Positions 15,066 to 24,042 of a stretch of 35,401 nucleotides of DNA are shown here, in pieces; position 1 is the stretch's first letter; each line of letters begins with the position of its first letter. This stretch comes from Bacillota bacterium. Lineage in GTDB: Bacteria; Acidobacteriota; Terriglobia; Acidiferrales; UBA7541. The position numbers were made by a program, and so were the translations under genes. Under the pieces are notes generated by a model that saw nothing but the letters and a program-made list of their open reading frames with translations, had not been told where the DNA came from and did not search any database. The stretch spans positions 1 to 35,401 of the forward strand of contig JAIMBE010000008.1 of NCBI GenBank assembly GCA_023511565.1. Reading direction: 5' to 3'.

Positions 15066-16133
15066 ATGATCTCGAATCGTACGGCGTCCATGTTTCTTTC
15101 CCTGCTGCTGGTGTGGCTCGTGTTTTCCGCAGCCTGCAAGCGAGAATCCACTCGGGAGTCCGAAGAACCGGTTCAGTGGCCTGAGGTTCCGGGGTATGCC
15201 GCGATGCCGATCCCGGCCGACAATCCCATGACGCGCGCCAAAGTCGAGCTGGGCCGCCAGCTTTACTATGACGTGCGGCTGTCTGGCGATGGATCTCGCT
15301 CCTGCTATTCCTGTCACCTGCAGGAGTACGGACTCACCGATGGTCTCCCCAAAGCGGTGGGTGCCTACCAGGTTGCGTTGCCGCGCCGCAGCCCCACGCT
15401 GTGGAATATCGGCTATCACACCGAGTTCTACTGGGATGGCCGCAGCGGCTCGCTCGAAGCGCAGGCCAAAGCCGCCTGGACGGGCGGCAACATGGGCGTT
15501 TCCGGACGCGATGGTCGTCCCAGCACGGAAGACATCTGCCGCAACCTGATGGCGATCCCGGGCTACGCGCGCCAGTTCCGCGAAGTCTTCCCTGAGGTGG
15601 GCTGCACTGCCGATACCGTCGTGCAGGCGATCGCCGCTTTCGAACGTACCCTTGTCATCCCGGCCGATTCCCCCTGGATTCGTTTCCGCCAAGGGGACAG
15701 CGCTGCGTTGAGCGAAGACGCTCGCCGGGGCTGGGAAATTTTCAGTGGCAAGGCTCGCTGCACGAATTGCCACGATGGGGTGTTGCTCACCGACCTGCAG
15801 TATCACAATGTCGGTATCGGTTGGGATCCGCGCAAGAAGGAGATGACCGACAAAGGCCGCTTTGCCGTTACCGGCCAGGAACGCGATCTCGGTGCCTTCA
15901 AGACGCCCACGTTGCTTGACGTGTCCCGTCGCACCCACTTTTTCCACGACGGCAGCGTGGATTCGCTGGAAAAAGCCGTGGACCTGATGCTGGCCGGGGG
16001 CATTCCGAATCCGCAGTTGGATACAGCGAACCTCCAGCCCGTCAAACTCACCCCGCAGGAGCGCAGCGACCTGCTGGCGTTTCTGCGCGCACTGAACGTG
16101 GAATATCGCATCCAGCCGCCCGCGCTGCCCTAG
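15066..16133 (+). CDS. Di-haem cytochrome c peroxidase, lipoprotein form (CCP/MauG family)
   Basis: This 355-residue periplasmic peroxidase would reduce hydrogen peroxide using electrons from c-type cytochromes. The lipobox SAAC predicts lipidation at Cys24. Two haem-binding CxxCH motifs are present, CYSCH at 80-84 and CTNCH at 232-236. The family elements [35 protein letters not shown] and [17 protein letters not shown] are all visible. MauG-type relatives instead oxidise protein residues and cannot be fully excluded. ATG 15066 follows a strong Shine-Dalgarno. Superoxide dismutase follows on the same strand, so together they would remove superoxide and peroxide. The genes are probably separately promoted. 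Confidence 0.93.
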   Translation: MISNRTASMFLSLLLVWLVFSAACKRESTRESEEPVQWPEVPGYAAMPIPADNPMTRAKVELGRQLYYDVRLSGDGSRSCYSCHLQEYGLTDGLPKAVGAYQVALPRRSPTLWNIGYHTEFYWDGRSGSLEAQAKAAWTGGNMGVSGRDGRPSTEDICRNLMAIPGYARQFREVFPEVGCTADTVVQAIAAFERTLVIPADSPWIRFRQGDSAALSEDARRGWEIFSGKARCTNCHDGVLLTDLQYHNVGIGWDPRKKEMTDKGRFAVTGQERDLGAFKTPTLLDVSRRTHFFHDGSVDSLEKAVDLMLAGGIPNPQLDTANLQPVKLTPQERSDLLAFLRALNVEYRIQPPALP

Positions 16134-16148
16134 TGGGTCGTGGGCCGG

Positions 16149-16178
16149 TTGAGCCGCACCCGGCTTCAGCGGTATACT
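16149..16178 (+). promoter_or_regulatory. Sigma70-type promoter of the superoxide dismutase gene
   Basis: TTGAGC (16149-16154), an 18-bp spacer and TATACT (16173-16178). The -10 matches 5 of 6. The predicted leader is about 75 nt. This supports the downstream GTG start over the open frame that begins at 16133. Confidence 0.6.
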
Positions 16179-16258
16179 GCCATCTTCAATTCCGTGGCGC
16201 AGACAACAGCCGCGTGCGGCTGGACACGCCAACTTCACGCTTGCAACAGGAGGTCTTC

Positions 16259-16870
16259 GTGGCACACGAACTTCCCCCACTGCCCTATCCGTTCGACGCC
16301 CTCGAGCCTTACATTGACGCTCGAACCATGGAGATTCACCACGGGAAACACCACGCCACCTATGTCAACAACCTGAACAAGGCCCTCGAAGCCTACCCGG
16401 ATCTCCAGCGCCTCACGGTCGAGCAACTCTTGGCCGACCTGAACCGCCTGCCCGAGTCCATCCGCACGGCGGTGCGCAACAATGGCGGCGGCCATTGGAA
16501 TCACACGCTGTTCTGGCAGATCATGAAAAAGGGAGGCGGGGGTGAGCCCCGGGGTGATCTGGCAGAGGCCATCAAGCAAACCTTCGGTTCCTTTGCTGAC
16601 TTCAAGTCCAAATTTTCCGCCGCGGCTTTGAATCGTTTCGGCTCGGGCTGGGCCTGGTTGTTTCTGAAAGAGGGCAAGCTGGTTGTCGATTCCACGCCGA
16701 ATCAAGACAATCCGATCCTGGATGGCGGCCAACCGATCATGGGCCTCGACGTCTGGGAGCACGCCTACTATCTGAAATATCAGAACCGTCGCGCGGAATA
16801 CATCGAGGCGTGGTGGAACGTCGTCAACTGGGACGCCATCGCCGAACAGTACGCTCGCGTGCGCCGCTGA
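16259..16870 (+). CDS. sodA: Superoxide dismutase, Mn-type
   Basis: This 203-residue iron/manganese superoxide dismutase converts superoxide to oxygen and hydrogen peroxide in the cytosol. Metal ligands fit the family: His27 ([20 protein letters not shown]), His82 ([10 protein letters not shown]), Asp164 and His168 (DVWEHAYY). Gln149 in PNQDNP favours the manganese type, though cambialistic enzymes share it. The start is GTG 16259, four bases after AGGAGGT. The frame is open 42 codons further up, but that stretch contains the promoter and encodes nothing recognisable. It lies between the peroxidase and a PuuD-type membrane protein. Confidence 0.95.
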   Translation: MAHELPPLPYPFDALEPYIDARTMEIHHGKHHATYVNNLNKALEAYPDLQRLTVEQLLADLNRLPESIRTAVRNNGGGHWNHTLFWQIMKKGGGGEPRGDLAEAIKQTFGSFADFKSKFSAAALNRFGSGWAWLFLKEGKLVVDSTPNQDNPILDGGQPIMGLDVWEHAYYLKYQNRRAEYIEAWWNVVNWDAIAEQYARVRR

Positions 16871-17026
16871 GTCCCGGCCTGCCCTGCCCATCCCCGGTTC
16901 ACCGCCGGGCCGGTGTCGGCAAGGCGGGTCGAGTGGGCGGCGCCCCGCTCGGCCCGCAACGGCTGGACGGCTGCGTTCACCGCTTCGGACTTGTCTGAGG
17001 TTGGCAACCCACGGCTCGTTTCTGCG

Positions 17027-17035
17027 TGGTATCCT
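17027..17035 (+). promoter_or_regulatory. Extended -10 box TGGTATCCT before the PuuD-type gene
   Basis: TGGTATCCT, with hexamer TATCCT at 17030-17035, lies 26 nt before ATG 17062. A Shine-Dalgarno GGAGAGG follows at about 17050-17056. No -35 at normal spacing is seen. Confidence 0.35.
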
Positions 17036-17061
17036 AGCAGCGGTCAGTTGGAGAGGTGCCT

Positions 17062-17841
17062 ATGCCAGTCAACGCGTTTACCTACCTGCTGTTTTCCCAG
17101 GTGTCTTTCCACTTTCCTGCCGACGCCACCAGCCTCGAGCAAATCGTGCTGCGCTGGATTCACTTCGTCGCCGGCACCACCTGGCTCGGCCTGCTCTACT
17201 ACTTCAATTTTGTCTCCACGCCGGTCATGAAACGACTCGAGACCGACTTTCGCAATCGCATCTTCGCTGCGTTCATGCCCAGGCTGATGTGGTATTTCCG
17301 CTGGGCCGGTGTCCTCACCGTGCTGGCAGGCTTGCGCTATTACATGATCATTTTGAAGCTCGCCGCGACCAATGCGGGCGAGCCCGGCCTGATGTGGCGC
17401 TGGCTGGGATGGTGGTTTCTGATGTGGCTGCTGGCCTATGCCATTATCTATTTCCTGCTGCAACCCGCCGAAGGCGCGCTGAACAACGGCTGGGTGCTGG
17501 CCCTGCTGGTCGGGTTCATCGTCGTGGCCACCTCCTGGTTGGTGCTGTCCCTGCTCGCGCACCCTATGGCCAGCAACGCGATGCTTTCGATTGGCATCGG
17601 CGGCGGCCTGGGACTGATCATGCTGCTGAATGTGTGGGGAATCGTCTGGCGCGCACAGAAGCGGCTCATCCTGTGGACCGAAGCGGCGGTTCGCGAGGGG
17701 AAGCTAATGCCGCCGGAAGCCCCGCGGCTGGCCCGCCGCGTCTATCTGGCCAGCCAGGTAAATTTTTGGCTGTCGTTTCCGTTGCTGTTCTTCATGGGTG
17801 CGTCTGACCATTACCCGTTCCTGTCGGCGATTGTGGATTGA
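17062..17841 (+). CDS. Multi-pass membrane protein related to the PuuD urate hydroxylase membrane domain
   Basis: This 259-residue protein has about seven hydrophobic segments. The opening LRWIHFVAGTTWLGLLYYFNFV and later WYFRWAGVLTVLAG resemble the N-terminal membrane domain of PuuD (urate oxidase N-terminal family). PuuD proper carries a C-terminal cytochrome c, and no CxxCH is present here, so the redox domain is missing. Urate oxidation is therefore not established; conserved histidines in the first helix could bind haem. ATG 17062 follows GGAGAGG by five bases, which argues against a GTG two codons upstream. It is convergent with the next glycosyltransferase, the two stops being only 6 bases apart. 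Confidence 0.6.
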   Translation: MPVNAFTYLLFSQVSFHFPADATSLEQIVLRWIHFVAGTTWLGLLYYFNFVSTPVMKRLETDFRNRIFAAFMPRLMWYFRWAGVLTVLAGLRYYMIILKLAATNAGEPGLMWRWLGWWFLMWLLAYAIIYFLLQPAEGALNNGWVLALLVGFIVVATSWLVLSLLAHPMASNAMLSIGIGGGLGLIMLLNVWGIVWRAQKRLILWTEAAVREGKLMPPEAPRLARRVYLASQVNFWLSFPLLFFMGASDHYPFLSAIVD

Positions 17842-17847
17842 GTCGAG

Positions 17848-19038
17848 TCAGCGCGCCACAATCCGCGTCTGGTTCGGCGAGATGAGCTCGTAGGTGTACC
17901 CGCGCCAGCGAATCCTACGGCTGACGGCCGCCCCCAGCAAGTTCCAGGTGTAGAGCAGCGGCACCACGGGCGCCAGGAACGTCCACACCCATCCCTGCTG
18001 CAGCAGGTTTGGTTGTTCGCTGCGCAGGGCTTCAGCAACCGCCAGCAGCCGCACCAGTCCCCGCAGCGCGCTCAGCAACAGCACGAGCAGCACCAGCAGC
18101 GCGATGTGCAGCGCCGTCACACCCTGGGCCGCGCGTGCCGCCAGTACCCACAGCCCAAGCAGCACGGTGGCGGTGTAACACCCGTGCAGCAGCAGGGCTC
18201 GGGACCACAGACCGGGGGCATAGACTCGCGTCAGCACCCCTTGTCGACGTGTGAACCCCAGCAGCGACGGCAGCGTGAACTGCGCCACCGAGGGCACCAG
18301 GCACTGCGGCAGGAAAACAATCTGCAGTCCGGCCGCGCGCAGCGCGCGGGTCATGGCCCAGTCATCGCTTGCTGCACCGCGCCAGTACTCCAGCACTCGC
18401 GCCCGCTCGAACGCATCGCGACGGATCGCCGTCCCGCCGCCCCAGCAGAAGTTCTGCTCCGGTGTCCCCAGCAGGGAAACAATCGAGGCGTTCCAGGCCG
18501 CTCCCAGCGCACTCCAGAATCCGCTGCCGGGCAGCAACCAGCGAAACGTGGTCGTCGCACCGACCCTCGGTTCGGCCAACGGCGCCACCATCTGCGCGAG
18601 CCAGCGCCGCCCCGGCCGTCCATCCGAATCGGCGAACACCAGCACGCTGCAGTCCGGCTGGAGTCGTTCGACGGCGGCCCGCAGGTTGTTCACCTTTTCG
18701 CTGCAGCCGCTCGGTTCCCCGGCCAACACGATCTGCACGGGCCGCTGACTGGCGGCGGCCATCTGACGCGCCATCGGGTAGGCCGGGTCGTGCGCGCTGG
18801 CCAATACGAGCACCAGGTCATAATCCGGATAATCCTGTGTGGCCAGGGCCCGCAGATTGGCCTCCAGGTCGGGCTCGAGGCCTTTCAACGGGCAGATCAG
18901 GGCCGCCCGCGGCGCGTACCATCCAGCCGGCATCTGGATGGCTCGACGCACACGCCGCCACCAGCCGAGCACGTGCCACAACCCGTACAGCCCGATCAGA
19001 ACCTGGACACCGACCAGAACGTAGAACGCGTTGACCAT
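17848..19038 (-). CDS. GT2/GT21 glycosyltransferase, HpnI-like (second in window)
   Basis: This 396-residue membrane glycosyltransferase has an N-terminal anchor (about 4-26), a GT-A catalytic domain, and C-terminal membrane segments. Motifs are CPLKGLEPDLEANLRALATQ, the metal site ADSDGRPGRRWL, SDDWAMTRALRAAG and a (Q/R)xxRW-like FTRRQGVLTRVY. The C-terminal RRIRWRGYTYELISP strongly resembles HpnI-type hopanoid and ceramide glucosyltransferases, more so than the enzyme at 11305. The acceptor is probably a lipid but is unproven. ATG 19038 has no Shine-Dalgarno and follows a TATGCT box by 9 bases, suggesting a near-leaderless mRNA. Confidence 0.82.
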   Translation of the reverse strand: MVNAFYVLVGVQVLIGLYGLWHVLGWWRRVRRAIQMPAGWYAPRAALICPLKGLEPDLEANLRALATQDYPDYDLVLVLASAHDPAYPMARQMAAASQRPVQIVLAGEPSGCSEKVNNLRAAVERLQPDCSVLVFADSDGRPGRRWLAQMVAPLAEPRVGATTTFRWLLPGSGFWSALGAAWNASIVSLLGTPEQNFCWGGGTAIRRDAFERARVLEYWRGAASDDWAMTRALRAAGLQIVFLPQCLVPSVAQFTLPSLLGFTRRQGVLTRVYAPGLWSRALLLHGCYTATVLLGLWVLAARAAQGVTALHIALLVLLVLLLSALRGLVRLLAVAEALRSEQPNLLQQGWVWTFLAPVVPLLYTWNLLGAAVSRRIRWRGYTYELISPNQTRIVAR

Positions 19039-19047
19039 CTTGTGCGC

Positions 19048-19056
19048 AGCATAGCA
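19048..19056 (-). promoter_or_regulatory. Extended -10 box TGCTATGCT before the HpnI-like gene
   Basis: TGCTATGCT on the minus strand ends 9 nt before the ATG at 19038. The layout is the same as the TGCTAGAAT boxes elsewhere in the window. No Shine-Dalgarno is present. Confidence 0.4.
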
Positions 19057-19085
19057 GAAGTAGGATCCCGCCTCGTAGCGTCGGT

Positions 19086-19679
19086 TCAGCTTCGTCGCCC
19101 TGCCTGGAACGTCTCGCGCAGCGCTCGGGTTGCCAGTCGCATCAACTGGCCCCGAAACCGATTCGCCGCCGCCCGCGCCCGCTCGAGCATCGAAGGGTCC
19201 AGCAGCAGCGCGCAGCGGTCCGCAAACGGTCCACCAGCTTCGCTCGACCGGAGTTTGGTGCGAGGAGCGGCCGCTCGGCGGGCCGTCAGGCTCTCGTAGA
19301 TGGCCAGGTCACGGCGGAACTCGAAAACCTCACTCGGGTTCCAGCGACAGGTGCGAGCCAGCTCCTCGAGCAGGTTTTCGCGGAAAACCTGCACGGCCTG
19401 CGTCGCACTCAGGCTGCGATGCGCTCTGCGCTTGGGCCGGGGCAGATAGCGCGGCAGCACGGTCTCCGCATGGAGCAGCAGGAATAGCAGAGCCTCGCGC
19501 CGCAGCGCCGCCAGCATTTCCTTGTACGGCTCGGCGTGGGCCTTCAACTCGGGACGCTTCGCCGCCTCGATGTATCTTTCGGCGAAACGCGACACCAGTC
19601 CGCCGTGATCCAGCATGCCGGCCAGTGTGTTCGCGGTCTGCCGTGCCAGCCGGGCCAGCTGCCTGCGATCCAGTTCCAT
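19086..19679 (-). CDS. Uncharacterised helical, Arg-rich protein
   Basis: This 197-residue protein matches no family I recognise. It appears wholly alpha-helical and is rich in Ala, Arg, Leu and Glu, with no signal peptide. One moderately hydrophobic stretch (LRREALLFLLLHAETVL near 59-75) is too polar to be a clear membrane helix. Codon use resembles its neighbours and ATG 19679 has GAGGGG just upstream, so it is probably real. It sits between lon, whose terminator lies directly upstream of it, and the HpnI-like gene, and is probably transcribed on its own. Confidence 0.6.
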   Translation of the reverse strand: MELDRRQLARLARQTANTLAGMLDHGGLVSRFAERYIEAAKRPELKAHAEPYKEMLAALRREALLFLLLHAETVLPRYLPRPKRRAHRSLSATQAVQVFRENLLEELARTCRWNPSEVFEFRRDLAIYESLTARRAAAPRTKLRSSEAGGPFADRCALLLDPSMLERARAAANRFRGQLMRLATRALRETFQAGRRS

Positions 19680-19746
19680 GGCCCCTCACCTGTACGCGAA
19701 TCCCGCCGTTCGTGCAAGTGCGTCGGACTGCGCTCGGAAAGACGAA

Positions 19747-19769
19747 AGGCCCGGTCAGTAACCGGGCCT
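19747..19769 (-). terminator. Intrinsic terminator of lon
   Basis: A perfect 9-bp stem AGGCCCGGT/ACCGGGCCT with a 5-base loop lies 38 bases past the lon stop. On the minus strand it is followed by TTCGTCTTT. This is a good rho-independent terminator. Confidence 0.75.
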
Positions 19770-19806
19770 GTTCGTCAGAGTCCTGCTCGCAAGGCACCGC
19801 CCACAG

Positions 19807-22218
19807 TCATTGGATCGATGGGACGGGCTGTTCCCGTTGGGGCTGCTTGGTGGCTTGTGCCGCCCGTTCAGCGCCGACCGCTTCCAGAGCGAGATCCAGC
19901 ACCTCGTCGAGTGTGCGCACGTAATGGATCTGCAGACCTTCCAGCATATGCGGTTGCAGGTCCTCCTTCACATTCGGCTCGTTCTGCGCCGGCAGGATCA
20001 CTTCGCGGATTCCGGCGCGCTTGGCGCCCAGTACTTTCTCCTTGATGCCACCGACCGGCAGCACGACGCCCGAAAGTGAAACCTCGCCGGTCATGGCCAC
20101 GCGCGGACGCACCCGTCGCCCGCTCAGCAGGCTGACCAGCGCGGTGACCATGGCCACACCCGCCGACGGGCCATCCTTCGGGATGGCCCCGGCCGGCACA
20201 TGGACGTGGATGTCTTCGCGGCGGAAGAAGTCGGGATGGATCCCGTAGCGTTCGGCGTTGGCCCGTACCCAGCTCAACGCGGCCCGCAGCGACTCCTGCA
20301 TCACCTCGCCCAGATGGCCGGTCATGGTGAACTGCTTGCCGCCGCGCATCCGGCTCGCCTCGATGAACACAATGTCTCCGCCGGCTGGCGTCCACACCAA
20401 CCCCACGGAAACACCGGGACGTCGGACGCGCTCCTCCACCTCGTGCTCGATCCGGAACCGCGGCACCCCCAGCATCTCTCGCACCACCGCGGGCGTCACG
20501 AGCAGCTTTTCGTTCTTGCCCTCCGCAATCTGCCGCGCGTGTTTGCGGATGACCGTGGCGATGCTCCGTTCCAGATTCCGCACCCCGGCCTCGCGGGTGT
20601 AGCTGTGAATGATCTCCCGCAGACCCTCGTCGGTGAATTCGATCTGTTCACCGAGCTTCATGCCGTGCTCTTCGGCCTGCTTCGGCACGAGGTAGCGATT
20701 CGCAATGTGAATTTTTTCCTCTTCGGTATACCCGGGCAGCTCGATGATTTCCATCCGGTCCCGCAGGGGCTCCGGGATGGGATCCATCCAGTTCGCTGTG
20801 GCGATGAACATCACCCGGGACAGATCAAACGGCACGTCCAGATAGTGGTCCCGGAACTGCGCGTTCTGCTCCGGGTCGAGCACTTCCATCAGGGCCGCCG
20901 CTGGGTCGCCGCGGAAGTCTCGACCGAGCTTGTCCACCTCGTCGAGCATGAACACCGGGTCATTCGTTTCCGCCCGACGAATCCCCTGGATGATCTGCCC
21001 GGGCAGTGCCCCGATGTAGGTGCGTCGGTGACCACGAATTTCCGCTTCGTCGTGCATCCCACCGAGCGAAATGCGCACAAACTTCCGTCCCAGCGCCCGG
21101 GCAATGGATTTCCCAAGTGAGGTCTTGCCCACTCCGGGCGGTCCCAGGAAGCACAGGATCGGCCCCTTCATCCCCGGCCGAAGCTTCTTGACCGCCAGAT
21201 ACTCGAGAATCCGTTCCTTGACCTTCTCCAGGTCATAGTGGTCTTCGTCGAGAGTCTGCCGCGCCTTGGCCATGTCGATCTCTTCTGTGCCCGAGGACTT
21301 CGCCCAGGGCAACGACGTCATCCAGTCCAGATAGGTCCGAGCGACCATGTACTCCGCCGAAGCCGGCGTCATCCGCTCCAGCCGTTTCAGTTCCCGTTCG
21401 CACTCCCTGCGTGCCTCGGCTGGCATCCCGGACTCTTCGATCTTCTTGCGCAGCTCTTCCAACTCCGTTTCCAGGTCCGATTCGCCCAGTTCCTTCTGGA
21501 TGGCCTTCATCTGCTCGCGCAGCAAATACTCCCGCTGGTTCTGGCTGACTTGCTCCTGCACCTGTTCCTGAATCTTGCTGCGCAGTTGCAACACTTCGAG
21601 CTCTTTGCTCAGCTCGACAATCAGCGTTTCCAGACGCTTGCGTACGCTGGGCGTCTCCAGCAGTTCCTGCCGCTTCACGGTCGGCAACGAAGGCAATGTC
21701 CCGGCAATGAAGTCGGCCAGTTGCGAGGCGTCCGAAAGGTTCATGGCGATGGTTTGCAACTCGTCCGACAGTTGCGGCGAGCGCGCCACCACATCCCGGA
21801 ACAGATCCTGTGCGTTGCGGTGCAGGGCCAGCAGCTCGGCACCCTCGACGTCCTGCACCACCGGTACCAGTTCGACCCGGGCCCGCAAAAACGGCCGCAG
21901 CGCCAGAAACTCCACGACCCGTATCCGCTCCAGCCCCTCCAGGAACACCACCAGATTGCCGTTCGGTACCCGCACAATCTTGTGCACCCGGCCCAGTGTT
22001 CCGACCGTATGCAGGTCACTGCCCGTCGGGTCTTCGACCCGTGCGTCAAGTTGCGCGACCACACCGATCAGCTTCTCATCGCCGGAGAGCGACTCGATCA
22101 GCCGCAGCGAACTCTCGCGCCCCACAGTCAGCGGCAACATCGCTCCGGGAAACAGTACCGTGTCCCGAACAGGCAGAATCGGGAGCTGCTCAGGTACCCG
22201 GACTTTTGTCTCGTTCAT
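19807..22218 (-). CDS. lon: ATP-dependent protease Lon
   Basis: This 803-residue cytosolic LonA protease degrades misfolded and regulatory proteins. In order it shows the N-terminal substrate domain (LPILPVRDTVLFPGAMLPL), a coiled-coil region, the AAA+ module with Walker A GPPGVGKT at 359-366 and DEVDKLG Walker B, then the S16 peptidase with KDGPSAG. The catalytic pair is Ser685 and Lys728, 43 apart as in E. coli (679/722). ATG 22218 is chosen because GAGGAGG lies four bases upstream; an open frame extends 31 codons further but encodes no Lon-like sequence. It is divergent from the thiolase gene and ends at a strong terminator. Confidence 0.98.
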   Translation of the reverse strand: MNETKVRVPEQLPILPVRDTVLFPGAMLPLTVGRESSLRLIESLSGDEKLIGVVAQLDARVEDPTGSDLHTVGTLGRVHKIVRVPNGNLVVFLEGLERIRVVEFLALRPFLRARVELVPVVQDVEGAELLALHRNAQDLFRDVVARSPQLSDELQTIAMNLSDASQLADFIAGTLPSLPTVKRQELLETPSVRKRLETLIVELSKELEVLQLRSKIQEQVQEQVSQNQREYLLREQMKAIQKELGESDLETELEELRKKIEESGMPAEARRECERELKRLERMTPASAEYMVARTYLDWMTSLPWAKSSGTEEIDMAKARQTLDEDHYDLEKVKERILEYLAVKKLRPGMKGPILCFLGPPGVGKTSLGKSIARALGRKFVRISLGGMHDEAEIRGHRRTYIGALPGQIIQGIRRAETNDPVFMLDEVDKLGRDFRGDPAAALMEVLDPEQNAQFRDHYLDVPFDLSRVMFIATANWMDPIPEPLRDRMEIIELPGYTEEEKIHIANRYLVPKQAEEHGMKLGEQIEFTDEGLREIIHSYTREAGVRNLERSIATVIRKHARQIAEGKNEKLLVTPAVVREMLGVPRFRIEHEVEERVRRPGVSVGLVWTPAGGDIVFIEASRMRGGKQFTMTGHLGEVMQESLRAALSWVRANAERYGIHPDFFRREDIHVHVPAGAIPKDGPSAGVAMVTALVSLLSGRRVRPRVAMTGEVSLSGVVLPVGGIKEKVLGAKRAGIREVILPAQNEPNVKEDLQPHMLEGLQIHYVRTLDEVLDLALEAVGAERAAQATKQPQREQPVPSIQ

Positions 22219-22326
22219 CTTGCCTCCTCGCTGCACTTTCAGCGCCGGATCTCGCAATCCCGCCGTATAGAGTTTGATGCCTGTTGCAGCCTTTTTGTTT
22301 CTTCTATTCATCTTCTCACTAAGAAA

Positions 22327-22356
22327 AATTTAGCATAAGAAACTAAAGATTTGCAA
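22327..22356 (-). promoter_or_regulatory. lon promoter
   Basis: On the minus strand TTGCAA (22356-22351), a 17-bp spacer and CTAAAT (22333-22328); shifted by one base it is an extended -10, TGCTAAATT. The A/T-rich run directly upstream resembles an UP element. CTTGCAAA partly resembles a heat-shock -35 (CTTGAAA), but the -10 does not fit that class. Confidence 0.5.
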
Positions 22357-22651
22357 GCCTTTGTATATTTTTGTAAAACAAATACTTAATCTGGACGACG
22401 AGCTTCTTAAATTCGCATGAATATCTCTAAGATCGTGGTAATCGTCGTTTTTTAGAAGCATTCTCAGCATCCACTTTTGCTTTTGGGACCGTTTTCAGTA
22501 CCGCGCCAGAACGGATTCTGCTGAGCCCGGGCAGACAACGGGTCTCAAACAATGGGTTTTGGCGCGGTTCACTTCATGCAAGCTCAGTTCGTTACTTCCA
22601 TCTCTGGTTTTGGTGGTCGTTTCTGAAGTTTTTCGCGGCCAACGCGCAAAA

Positions 22652-22681
22652 TTGACCGCACCTGTATTCGACGCCTATACT
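22652..22681 (+). promoter_or_regulatory. Sigma70-type promoter of the thiolase gene
   Basis: TTGACC (22652-22657), an 18-bp spacer and TATACT (22676-22681), each 5 of 6 to consensus. The predicted leader is about 55 nt, ending in AGGAAGGA before the start codon. Confidence 0.65.
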
Positions 22682-22742
22682 GGGCCCATGATACCGACGC
22701 CAGCGTCCGACACACAGGCCAGAAAGGAAGGAAACAGTGACC

Positions 22743-23924
22743 ATGGAAACTCCAGTCATCCTGAGTGCAGTCCGCACGCCAGTGGGCAAGTTCTTGGGTG
22801 GTCTTTCCTCGTTTTCTGCGGTTGAGCTGGGTGCCAAGGTCGTCGCCGAGGTGGTCCGCCGGGCTGGCCTTGCCCCCGACCAAGTGGACGAAATCATCAT
22901 GGGCAATGTCGTCCAAGCCGGTCTGGGTCAGAACCCGGCACGGCAGGCAGGACTGGGCGGAGGACTGCACCATCGCGTGGCGGCCCTGACCGTCAACAAG
23001 GTTTGTGGCTCGGGCCTGAAAGCGGTGGGATTGGCGGCTCAAGGTGTGCAGTTGGGCGAAGTGGAGATCGTCGTGGCGGGCGGCATGGAATCCATGTCGA
23101 ACTGTCCGTATCTGCTGACGGGCGCGCGCAGCGGCTATCGACTGGGACACGCACAACTGATTGACGCGATGATCTGGGACGGTTTGTGGGACAAGTACAA
23201 CGACTTCCACATGGGCATGACTGCCGAGCTGGTCGCGGAAAAATATAAAATCTCCCGCCAGGAGCAGGACGAGTTCGCGCTGGCCAGCCATCGCAAAGCC
23301 GTCCAGGCCATCAAATCCTGTTACTTCGAATCTCAGATTCTGCCCATCGAGGTTCCCCAGAAAAAGGGGGCTCCGGTGGTGATCCGGGTGGATGAATCTC
23401 CACGCGAAGATACTTCGCTTGAAGCGTTGGCGCGGCTGAAGCCCGTCTTCAAAAAGGACGGCACCGTCACTGCCGGCAACGCCCCAGGAACCAACGACGG
23501 TGCCGCGGCGGTGGTCGTCACCAGCGAGCGTGTGGCCGCCAAGCTGGGCAAGGAGCCGATGGCGCGCATCGTCGCGCAGGCCGTCAGTGGCGTGGAGCCG
23601 AAGTGGGTGATGATGGCCCCGGTTGCGGCGGTCGAGCGACTGCTCGAAAAAACCGGCTGGGACCGCGATCGAGACGTCGACCTGGTCGAGCTGAACGAAG
23701 CCTTTGCCGTGCAGGCGCTGGCGGTGATTCGCGAGCTGCGGCTCGACCCGGAGAAGGTCAACGTCAACGGCGGGGCGGTCGCCATCGGCCATCCCATCGG
23801 AGCCTCGGGTGCACGGATTCTGGTCACGCTGCTCTACGAGCTCCAACGGCGCAATCTGAAGCGGGGCATTGCGGCGCTCTGCTTGGGTGGTGGCAACGCA
23901 GTTGCCCTGGCCGTCGAGCGATGA
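22743..23924 (+). CDS. Acetyl-CoA C-acyltransferase (thiolase)
   Basis: This 393-residue thiolase condenses or cleaves acyl-CoA units. It has the nucleophile Cys88 in [11 protein letters not shown], the His-containing [20 protein letters not shown], and the C-terminal [14 protein letters not shown] with the second catalytic Cys. The N-terminus [13 protein letters not shown] is typical. With the dehydrogenase at 24456 it could act in acetoacetyl-CoA synthesis or fatty-acid oxidation; the sequence does not separate biosynthetic from degradative thiolases. ATG 22743 is used; a GTG two codons earlier is almost equally possible. It has its own promoter and is divergent from lon. Confidence 0.95.
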   Translation: METPVILSAVRTPVGKFLGGLSSFSAVELGAKVVAEVVRRAGLAPDQVDEIIMGNVVQAGLGQNPARQAGLGGGLHHRVAALTVNKVCGSGLKAVGLAAQGVQLGEVEIVVAGGMESMSNCPYLLTGARSGYRLGHAQLIDAMIWDGLWDKYNDFHMGMTAELVAEKYKISRQEQDEFALASHRKAVQAIKSCYFESQILPIEVPQKKGAPVVIRVDESPREDTSLEALARLKPVFKKDGTVTAGNAPGTNDGAAAVVVTSERVAAKLGKEPMARIVAQAVSGVEPKWVMMAPVAAVERLLEKTGWDRDRDVDLVELNEAFAVQALAVIRELRLDPEKVNVNGGAVAIGHPIGASGARILVTLLYELQRRNLKRGIAALCLGGGNAVALAVER

Positions 23925-24042
23925 CGGCAAGCTGGGTTCAGGTCGCGTGACGGAGGCCAGCCCCGATACCAAGGTTTTCGGGCAGGGGTGAATCTTTTCT
24001 GTCTCGTGCGGAGACTGCGCCATCGGCGCATTTCCCGGAACT

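Larger units (their letters stand above)
22219..22742. other. AT-rich divergent intergenic region between lon and thiolase
   Basis: These 524 bp contain no convincing gene. About 22290-22460 is markedly AT-rich against GC-rich surroundings. It holds the lon promoter with an A/T-rich stretch upstream of its -35, a TTTGTA direct repeat with 10-bp period (22360-22365 and 22370-22375), and the small palindrome TTTTGTAAAA (22369-22378). The thiolase promoter lies near the right end. The middle part shows nothing I recognise. Confidence 0.6.

Noticed and set aside
16133..16258. 42-codon N-terminal extension of superoxide dismutase
   Set aside because: It contains the TTGAGC-18-TATACT promoter, and the normal family start follows AGGAGGT at GTG 16259.
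14550..16280. 576-codon minus-strand frame opposite queG and the peroxidase gene
   Set aside because: It is a shadow of two well-recognised plus-strand genes in GC-rich sequence; its translation is low-complexity and matches nothing.
21238..22338. 366-codon plus-strand frame opposite lon
   Set aside because: Shadow of lon; His/Gln/Arg-rich translation with no motif.
22351..22356. Classical sigma32 heat-shock promoter for lon
   Set aside because: CTTGCAAA resembles the -35, but no CCCCAT-type -10 follows at the right distance; a sigma70-type reading fits better.
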